Positions 56,281 to 64,000 of a DNA stretch of 64,000 bases are shown here, piece after piece (within the stretch, counting starts at the first letter, position 1; every line of letters begins with the position of its first letter). The position numbers were made by a program, and so were the translations under genes. The DNA comes from Pomphorhynchus laevis (lineage: Eukaryota > Acanthocephala > Palaeacanthocephala > Echinorhynchida > Pomphorhynchidae): positions 50,131 to 114,130 of the forward strand of contig WNNJ02003631.1 of NCBI GenBank assembly GCA_012934845.2. Reading direction: 5' to 3'. The notes beneath the pieces are model-generated. The model was not told the DNA's origin. It did no database searches and saw only the letters and a list, made by a program, of their open reading frames with translations.

Positions 56281-57452
56281 CTAAAAAACTGCGACAATAA
56301 GTGGCTTGCTTATTCGTACTTTAACAAGTTACTCGAAATTATTTATATACGATGTAAAACTAAAATGCAAAATATCAAGTAAAATAATAGCATCAATAGA
56401 TAAATGCTTAGTATAAAAAGTACTTTGTATAGTTTGAAGAGTAATTGATATAAGTGCAACCATAAAAACAGATATATTCATCGATGATATCAATTTATTG
56501 CCTGCAATTGAAAACGACTAATTCAGCCTTTAAGATAAGCTATTGAATTAATTTGTATCGTTATAAAACGCCTAATGTGTTCCTGGAAATAACCTTCTTA
56601 AAACCAATGACAAGATTCGGAAATCTGCATTTAACCATTAAAAAATTGTTCGGTAACGACACATTATCTTACAGTTTATAATTCAAAAAATGAACCTGTC
56701 AGTTTATTATTAAAAAAGATATTTATGTATTGTAATAGATAAAATAAAATTATTAAAATTATTAATTTATTAAATATTTAAATAAAATGTTTAATAATTC
56801 TTTTTAACACATAACATACTTCTCTCTGAATTCATAATACCATGCCATAATGATTTCGTAATCATTACGAAATTAATTTCACTAGTAAGTTAATTAGTGA
56901 AAATGTACTCGCTACATACACTTATAATCTAAAAAGTAACCTCTTACCAGATTGCGAATATCAAAATCAGATAATATACAAATATACAATAAGAGTAATG
57001 ATGGAACTGTTATATTATCGGGTTTCGGCCACCTCCTCAACCAAAATATCAGCGGGCCAAAATCAGGCTTATGATATATCCTCTGATTTAATTTGATTGT
57101 CTATGGTAATTTCTGATTTTTTATTAATTTTAATATTTTTAATTTTTTTCAAGTTTTATTTTTTACAAAGTATTAAACTATTTCTTATTCTAATACAAAG
57201 TATATTATTTACTATTCACCTATAACGATTTTTTGCTTATGAGTTATCATTTCGTTATCGGCTATTCTTAATCGTTCTCAATTGGACTTCCAAAATATCA
57301 AACGACGAGTCGATTTAAAAATAAGATTTAATAATAAGATGAAGTTAATAAAACTAAAAGTGAAGATGAAGTTAAGAAATACAAAACCAGATGGCACAAG
57401 TTTATAAGATATGGAGGTAAAAATAAAAAGCAAGACATATAAACAAGTATAC
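56281..57452. other. PLC-beta intron
   Basis: A minus-strand dispersed-repeat copy at 57,010-57,215 ('GGGTTTCGGCCACCTCCTC', 'AATATCAGCGGGCC', 'TCTAATACAAAGTATAT'). At 57,252-57,300 'CTTAATCGTTCTCAATTGGA' and its surroundings match 60,268-60,316. No gene. Confidence 0.45.
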
Positions 57453-57556
57453 CCGCAATTTTGGTGACTTTCGAACATTGCGCTATTTATTTGCATTCCA
57501 ACGTCTGATGTTTGGTGATTTAATGCGACTAGTTGACAACCAACGTTCCAAAATAT
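57453..57556 (-). CDS. PLCB4/norpA: PLC-beta exon, catalytic Y domain
   Basis: Acceptor ATAACTACAG (to 57,557), donor GCGG|GTATAC (57,453/57,452), 104 bp: 34 codons plus 2 nt. '[20 protein letters not shown]' is nearly the family consensus ([20 protein letters not shown]), and 'MQINSAMFE' follows. It is part of the TIM barrel that cleaves PIP2. Confidence 0.92.
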
Positions 57557-57609
57557 CTGTAGTTATTGAAATCAACATAAATAAGCGAACAAAATCACTA
57601 ATTACCTAC

Positions 57610-57671
57610 ATTAGGAATAAAATTGCTGCTATCAACTCTAGAACATTTTGGATAAACTCGTGTCAGCTTCT
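57610..57671 (-). CDS. PLCB4/norpA: PLC-beta exon, catalytic Y domain
   Basis: Acceptor CGAACTTCAG (to 57,672), donor AAT|GTAGGT (57,610/57,609), 62 bp. 'KLTRVYPKCSRVDSSNFIPN' matches the strictly conserved '[20 protein letters not shown]', including the R/S residues that hold the substrate phosphate. The short intron of 53 bp to the next exon contrasts with multi-kilobase introns elsewhere in the gene. Confidence 0.9.
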
Positions 57672-58136
57672 CTGAAGTTCGACTTTAAACATATATGCTA
57701 AGGAAAATATTCACAATTAAAAATAAACGGTTAGTCTTAAAATCACTTCAGAAAGCGTCAATATCAAGTAAAATTCGTCATTCAATATCCTAACTATTAA
57801 TGTTCATGTTATCTTCAAGATTTCCATTGGGTTTCAATGTCTAATTAAGCGCTTCAAAACTGAGTTAGGTGTTATTAATAAAAATTGACAAACGACTGTA
57901 TGAACAAAATGTAGTGAAATGTGTTAAATGTTCATTCGTTAGCAAAATACTTTTTATTATAATTCTAACCAAAGCTTTCTAATTTCTATTGCAGGACCAA
58001 CGAAATATTAATTATAATTTTTTAGTGAAAAAAATATAATCTTTTTAACGTAAGAATTAAATATAAAACAGTAATTACGAAGTTTGAAAACAAAGTTTGA
58101 AAAATCAATATGTGAAGAGAAAAATTTTTCCAACAT
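57672..58136. other. PLC-beta intron, no gene seen
   Basis: AT-rich. 58,137-58,251 is less AT-rich and may belong to an unidentified old repeat in front of LINE B copy 6. Confidence 0.35.
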
Positions 58137-58251
58137 CTGCTCGCTTATGTTCGAAGTCACCTCTACACGGGCGAGAAGATTTAAAGCATGCGGATGCCGA
58201 TTTCATAATAACAAAAGCGATTTTGCGTTTTAAATTGACGATGATATCCAA

Positions 58252-58585
58252 GTATCAGCGAAAGCTTATCTGAATAGACTTAAACGTATCCTGAAGAGAG
58301 CTAAATGGTCTATGAAACAGCCCCAGCATCTGTCATTGAATAGGAAAACTAAAATACGCCTTTGGGGTACTTGGGCTATCTCGGGATTAGTTTTCTTTTC
58401 TAGAGGACGTCCCCCAGAGCATAGACAAAGGTTTATCAAGCTCTTTATCTCAAGATTACCGACTATATGTCCGCCTCGACTGGACTCTTGGGGGGGGGTG
58501 ATACCCCGAATGGTTCAGTCGGGGGGGGGGCGCTGGTGCAGTCGGGAGAAGGTCAGATCCCTCTGAGACTGAGGCCGTAAGATTT
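58252..58585 (+). mobile_element. LINE B copy 6, 5'-truncated 3' end
   Basis: Begins in the late ORF2 ('SAKAYLNRLKRILKRAKW') and ends with the shared tail (GCTGGTGCAGTCGGGAGAAG ... GAGACTGAGGCCGTAAG). The ORF stretch 'LSLNRKTKIRLWGTWAISGL' is well preserved, so this is one of the younger LINE B copies. G-runs of 9 and 10 lie in the tail region. Confidence 0.8.
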
Positions 58586-58636
58586 GGCGAGGATAAGAAC
58601 AACGAAGTACGCCATACTTATTAAATACACGTTTTG

Positions 58637-58815
58637 TGACCAAAATTGAAATGGCAAGACGCCCCCACGAGTCAGAAAATTTATTGAATTTTCGATTCCA
58701 GTTTGGAATCATCATCAGAAATTGTAAGATTTTAAATAACCAAGACTCGTTTTTAACGAAAATTCAATAAATTTTCTGACTCATGCGGGGCGTCTTGTCA
58801 TTCCAATTTTGATCA
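58637..58815. mobile_element. MITE with ~58-bp terminal inverted repeats
   Basis: TGACCAAAATTGAAATGGCA and the following AGACGCCCC...GTCAGAAAATTTATTGAA are mirrored at 58,759-58,815 (TTCAATAAATTTTCTGACTC ... CATTCCAATTTTGATCA). It has a 64-bp centre and no coding sequence. Confidence 0.8.
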
Positions 58816-61607
58816 TTTAACATTGACCCCGAGCACCTTCCGTTTCCATGTACATTTTTTGTTTTTGTTAGATTTCCTATTTATCGTTTGTCTTGTTAAA
58901 AAAATCGTTATGATATCCAAGTATACTAATAAGTATGATATGATTAGCTTGGAAGCGATATATTTCAGCAATACATTTATTCTATTGCCAATATCCCAGA
59001 TGTCGTTAAAATCAACGGAACGAAACTGATATGCTCAATCAAAGGAATTCATTCGTTATATTTGGATAACTTGTTTTATTGTATATGCAAGACGACGATG
59101 CATATTTGCTGATCTAAGAGTGTGCGTACACTGAAACTAAGACTGGACGTGCAGAAACGTAAGACTGAACGTTCAATTTATAAAAATAAAAGAAAGTTTA
59201 AAAAATCGTTATTTCAAATTACACAATTAAAAAGCCTATTTTCTATCTAATTGATTTTGCTCCAAAAATAAAAAGTTATAAGAATTGATCAAACTTATTA
59301 ATTTGCAAACTTGTTAAAACGTTAAAACTCGCAAAGAATACATCACGCATTTTAGTTTATTTGCTTAATTATATCGTATAGAAGAAGGGCATAATTCTAG
59401 CGGGCAATGACAGTTAAGATATTAAGATAATTAATATTAATTAAGATATTAAATTATTATTAAATTATTTGTGATTAAAATTTTATAAAATAAGAAATAA
59501 ACAATTCTAGAAATTAGTATCTATTTTCGGTGAAATATTAAAAAAGATAACCAAAAGATAATTTCGTTCTACAAAAATTTTACTGAAATTCTAATATTTC
59601 TAATTATATTTTAGATTTTTTATTATAGTTAATTTTAATTATAATTAATTTATAAAATTATAACGACAAAATAATTTATTGCTACCATACTGATCATTTA
59701 ATTATCAAATTACTAAACTAGTATTTAAACTATTAGAATACATATTTAAATATTAAATTATGTTTAAATATTATCCAATATTTGAAGATAATTAAATGCT
59801 TGAATGTTTAATTACAACATTTTAACGGTGTAAATTTATAAAAAGCCTGTTGTACATCACAGGCGTTGTTTTAGAAACAAAGCCAGTGTTTCATTAGAAA
59901 CATTCGCATAGTTTCTAATGAAAATAGTAGAATTGACTAGCGAAGGGTAATATTTTTGGTTGTAAAAAAGGATACGACATAAAAGACATTGTTCGCGATT
60001 TAATTTGATTTTGAGCAAATAATTCATTTATTGATGATATCTGACAGTACCATTTATCTAAAAATATCATTGAAAGCAAAATTTAATAACACAAATTGAT
60101 ATTTTTTAATAACATGTATTATGTTTCAGCATAATACATTCGTATACTTACGTAATTGTTAACTTTTATCAAATTAATTATATAACTAAAGTTTTACAAT
60201 AAAACGTTATATATAATTAATAAATGTACTATTTTATTGTAAAAACTATTTCGTGCGTTTCAAAACATTTTGTTATCAGCAATTCTTAATCGTTCTCAAT
60301 TGGACTTCCACAACATTTTTATTGTGAAATAGATGTAAATATATATTTACAATATATCAAAGGTATCTTTACCAAAGGAATATAATATCATGATAAAGGA
60401 ATAAGTTGATCATTCAACTATAGGAATAAAAGGTGTTAGATACTATAAAGTTGGTTATATGGATATACTCATTGATATCTTAATTGGTTGTAGCGGCCTT
60501 TCTTCCATACAAACCTTTCTTTAATTTTGGGAGCAGGATCAAAAAAGAAAAATGTAGATCATCAACTTCAAGGAAAGGTTTGGATTCATATATATTTTGA
60601 TGTAATAACGTATCGGAATGCTACAGCATTTTAGAATTTTTATAAATTTAGGAATATTTAATCCACATTCGAATCCATTCTATACTTTCCACTGATCATT
60701 TCCACTACTATGCATTTCCTACATACATTCACATAAGTCAAGTAGCCTAATCAAAAAAAATCAGTTATTAATGTTTTGAACATATTCTAAAATCGTATTA
60801 TTTTCAAACCTGATGTTGATAACATTTGGTATTGTGATTTAATGATTATCTCATCATTTCAAGCAAAATGCAAATGTAGCAGAATTTTATTAAATTCCGA
60901 ATTCAATGAAATTCTAAATATATGCATTTAGAATTTTGATATACCTCTTAAGGTCGTAAGTAATCGCTGAATTTTACTTGATTTTTCAATTAAAAAAGTT
61001 TAATTTGCTCAATTTTATTTTATAATTAAAAAATAATTTAATTAGTATAATAATTTAATTAGTATTTTTGAGTATTAAATGTTTTTTTAAATGATTAACA
61101 TTTTTCGAAAATGTTTGTGTGACAAAATTTAATGTTTTGGGTTTTTGCTTGTATAAGTATTTTTGAGTAATTATATAATGTTTTAATAAAAACCAGATGT
61201 TGAAGGACAGATTTAAACAATCAAATACATTAACGATTTGCGGCCTTAAAGGGCTGACGACCTCCTTGGTTTCTAAAAAATTTTTACAGGCTATTAGACA
61301 AATGTTTAAAGTTGGCATATGAGAACAATTTGAGGAGATATACAGAACATGGATCAAGAAACATACGATCTACTTAAAAACTTAGAGATGAAAGACAATG
61401 CTTTCAAGAAAAAAAAAGTCCAAAACACTATTTGACTATTTTAATAAAAAATTGATTTTTCACCCGTCTAATTTTCCACGCAATGTTAAGTTTAATTTTC
61501 CACCTTTTTTCGAATCCTCAACTTTGAAAAATTGAGGGGACGACTGTATTAATAATCCGATGTATGATTTATTATTTATAAATAATTTTAAAAGCAATCA
61601 AACTTAC
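58816..61607. other. PLC-beta intron
   Basis: No gene recognised, although one PLC-beta exon (about 34 codons, the 'MSSF...YNK' region of the Y domain) must lie somewhere between 57,672 and 61,607. A perfect 13-bp hairpin TTTCATTAGAAAC / GTTTCTAATGAAA is at 59,889-59,923. Confidence 0.4.
61246..61549. mobile_element. Possible pogo/Tigger-like MITE relic
   Basis: The right end reads, inverted, TA-CAGTCGTCCCCTCAATTTT, followed inward by CAAAGTTGAGGATTCGAAAA. A CAG start beside TA is what pogo/Tigger transposons show. A weak partner, CTGACGACCTCCTTGG, is at about 61,253. Low support. Confidence 0.25.
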
Positions 61608-61712
61608 CATTGACATATTCTGAAAATTTGGTTGCCTTACAGTAGTTGATTAACATTGATAATGATGGATGAACAGAATTGATGCTTGCGAATCCACTGC
61701 TGTCAATGTAGT
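61608..61712 (-). CDS. PLCB4/norpA: PLC-beta exon, start of Y domain (5'-most found)
   Basis: Phospholipase C-beta hydrolyses PIP2 to IP3 and diacylglycerol at the plasma membrane downstream of Gq. This exon (acceptor TATATTAAAAG to 61,713; donor AATG|GTAAGT, 61,608/61,607; 105 bp) reads 'SVHPSLSMLINYCKATKFSE', equivalent to PLCB4 'NVHPLLSSMVNYAQPVKFQG'. The PH, EF-hand and X domains must lie beyond 61,712, outside or unrecognised. Together the exons here cover roughly the last 500 residues. Closest match by eye is the PLCB4/NorpA class. Confidence 0.8.
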
Positions 61713-63750
61713 CTTTTAATATAATAATGGATATTATAAATATTTATAATATCCATAATGTATAATATAAATGTTTATATTATCCATTATGTATAATATA
61801 AACATTTTAATATTATACTATTTATAATATAAAATGTTATTCAAAATATAATATTCAATATTATAATATTTATAATATATAACGAATCATTACAGCAGTA
61901 ATGTAGTTTTTACAATATTTTTATATTTTGATTTAATTTTACATTATTTAATAACTAAAGCAAGCCCTTAAATTTTTAGAATGTTCTAAAAGTAATTAGG
62001 GCATATATTTTGACATTTAAATAATCCTGTAATTCTTTTAATAGAAAATCATTCAAATATTATAATATATTTTATTATATTATATTTTATATTATATTTT
62101 GTCATATATAAAATATTATACTTTAAATAGCATTAAAATTTTATATTATGTCATAAAATTAGTTTATTTTATTGTAGGAGTTTATATTCTGTTTGGATTA
62201 TTCCTTCCGTTTGATATTTTTGCACAATAATGAAATAACTAAATTTCCTTTAATCAGGTGATTAAATCCTTATTTATAAGATAATTAACAAATTTAATTC
62301 CCGTATAATACAGTTATAACAAAACCAAAATTGAGTTATCTTAAAATATTATAGTAAAGAGTAAACAAAAATTTAAATATCAAATTGAATATCAAATATT
62401 AGAAACATATTATAAAAATAAATAGCGAAATATGTTATAAAAACAATTTTTATTAGAAAGTATGAAATTGTTTTGATATAAAAGTATTTAAGTTTGCAAA
62501 ACAAAATAAATAGTTGTAAAAATCAATATGTTAAATGCACGTATTATTAAAATGTTGTTTAATCTAAATTACTTCTTATTCAATTACTCATTATTTAAAT
62601 ATATAATGCATAATCGAAGTTTATTTTTTATTTGCCAATTTTATCGTTTATGAAAGTAATTGATTAATTTGAAATTAAATTAATTAAATTAATTAAAAAT
62701 TATATATATCAAAGAAGATTAAGATCTTAATTAAACTTACATTAAATATATTTTATTTTTCAACTCAATGTTGTACTTTGCGAAATATTGTTTGTAATGT
62801 GTTTATGTAATGGTGTATCTTCCTTTAAAATACTAAATAAAAATGTTCTATAGTTCATACATCACATAAAAACGCTGTTTTTTAACTTTAATTTTATTTT
62901 TAGATTTTTTCGATATCTTAGTAATTGTATTTGATTATGTTTATTAAAAGCTACATTTATTTATTTCAAGCTGTAATTTTTACTTAATGATTATTACTTT
63001 AGCACTAATTATTTTATAATAATCTTACGTTCATGAACTTAAAATTGCTCATTATTTTTTTTCGTAAAATTTATTTATTAAATATAAACTTTCTATTTAT
63101 ATTAAATAATACTCTTGTATTATTTACTTATTATTTACTTATTTTTATTTTGTTATTATTTTATTATTTACTCATTTTATTGATGTAATTAATGAATAAC
63201 ATCAAAAATGAAAATCTTGTATTTATAATTCGGCGATTGTTTTAACATTTAAATCCAAAATGTGATAAAAAAATAGTCATTAAAAATATGATATTTAAAA
63301 TTATGTTAATCAAGACAAACGATCACTCTTTATTAATGGATTTTAATTAATTAAAATTAATTATTAATTATTTTAAGTTTTATTTAATTATTAATATGTC
63401 GTATTTACTAAGATTTAATATGTTGAACAAATGCAAAATTAGAAAATGTGTGTATGTGTTGAAAGATGAAACTTCAATGTGAAGTTTAAATAGCCATTAA
63501 TATCACAATGAAGCCAAACTTAAATATAAAATGTTAACATAAAATTAGCCTTTTTTAAGTAAACATTTTAATATTCCTTTTAGAATCCGATTAATTTACA
63601 TATTCTGCGTTTTTATTTTTTGTAATTTTATGATCTTATAAATTTTTATTAAAAATAAATTCATTTGGGCTGTTGATGTAATTAAGTACTTAATTTTTAA
63701 GCAATTTTAGTACTTAAGGTCAATTTCTTAAATGGCAACGTTGCAGACAC
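61713..63750. other. Very AT-rich region, palindromes, no gene seen
   Basis: 61,728-61,755 is a perfect 28-bp palindrome (TGGATATTATAAAT and its mirror). Further AT inverted repeats run to about 61,880 (TAATGTATAATATAAA family). The remainder to 63,750 is low-complexity AT DNA. Confidence 0.45.
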
Positions 63751-64000
63751 ATGATCTCAAACGATAAATTTCAATTTGATATTGATAGTCAATTTTCAAA
63801 CAACTTAAATGACAGTCAATCTTCAAATCTGAATTCGTGCGAAATAATTGCATCTTCTAAACAGAAAACAGTTGATCACGCTATTGTTGCTGGATACAAA
63901 TCTACTACATTAAAGAATAGCACCAAACGAATCTCACTTTTTGGTAGCAAATTTTCTTCGAGCACATATATCGAAGATGACGATTATGACAGCGAGGCTG
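63751..64000 (+). CDS. Open frame running off the window end
   Basis: ATG at 63,751 opens at least 83 codons without a stop to 64,000. The composition is serine- and asparagine-rich and less AT-rich than the preceding 2 kb: 'QFSNNLNDSQSSNLNSCEII', 'NSTKRISLFGSKFSSSTYIE', then an acidic stretch (DDDYDSEA). A possible acceptor (GTTGCAG, to 63,747) lies just before. It looks like the start of a low-complexity N-terminal region of a host gene. Family unknown. Confidence 0.4.
   Translation, partial: MISNDKFQFDIDSQFSNNLNDSQSSNLNSCEIIASSKQKTVDHAIVAGYKSTTLKNSTKRISLFGSKFSSSTYIEDDDYDSEA

Noticed and set aside
57478-57675. A 65-codon plus-strand frame
   Set aside because: It is exactly antisense to two PLC-beta exons whose minus-strand products match the family consensus.
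58110-58255. A Penelope-like reverse transcriptase start ('DADFIITKA')
   Set aside because: Only a few residues resemble the family motif, and the reading frame and continuation do not fit.
58906-59029. The missing PLC-beta Y-domain exon on the minus strand ('VDFNDIWDIGNRIN')
   Set aside because: It has an acceptor-like AG and an open frame, but the phase is wrong and the residues do not match the expected MSSF...YNK segment.
1-64000. CRISPR arrays, rRNA genes, integrons or bacterial operons
   Set aside because: No regularly spaced repeats, rRNA-like conserved stretches, ribosome-binding sites or gene strings were seen. The DNA is clearly eukaryotic nuclear.

Overview
The window is AT-rich nuclear DNA of an animal, most likely an invertebrate. 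It has spliceosomal GT-AG introns, several degenerate LINE families, foldback/MITE elements, and two conserved metazoan genes (TAF2 and a phospholipase C-beta). The phylum cannot be read from the sequence alone. No bacterial operons, CRISPR arrays or rRNA genes are seen.

Layout. 1-10,820: the 3' end of a CR1/L2-type LINE (155-735), three weak candidate exons on + (1,359-3,935), an RTE-type LINE 3' end between ~100-bp direct repeats (4,141-4,698), two foldback elements of one family (5,506-5,666 and 6,343-7,603), a MITE (7,623-7,896), a decayed LINE (8,200-9,470) and a retroelement C-terminal fragment (9,490-10,014). 10,826-14,055: TAF2 on +, one 1,004-codon coding exon behind a 107-bp 5'UTR intron. 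16,267 to at least 61,712: a phospholipase C-beta gene (PLCB4/NorpA type) on -, convergent with TAF2. Eleven of its exons were found by eye. They encode the end of the Y half of the catalytic barrel, the C2 domain and the long C-terminal coiled coil. The splice phases of the last five exons fit exactly, and two internal exons remain unassigned.

The PLC-beta introns hold most of the mobile DNA. Intron 16.3-23.2 kb has a LINE A copy cut by a LINE B piece, then a minus-strand LINE C. Intron 23.4-29.7 kb has a LINE B piece, two small elements with ~120-bp terminal direct repeats and hammerhead-ribozyme-like cores, and AT-rich tandem repeats. Intron 29.9-42.0 kb has a second LINE A and two LINE B copies in tandem. 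Intron 42.2-49.4 kb has a long CR1/L2-like LINE D. Introns above 49.4 kb hold MITEs, a possible small nested + strand gene (52,107-53,887), a further LINE B tail and a palindromic MITE.

The two recognised host proteins are not functionally linked: TAF2 is a TFIID subunit, and PLC-beta is a Gq-coupled signalling enzyme. The most notable non-coding observations are the direct-repeat elements with hammerhead-like cores, a shared tRNA-like and partly G-rich 3' tail in the LINE B family, and the foldback family. LINE coordinates at decayed edges are approximate.
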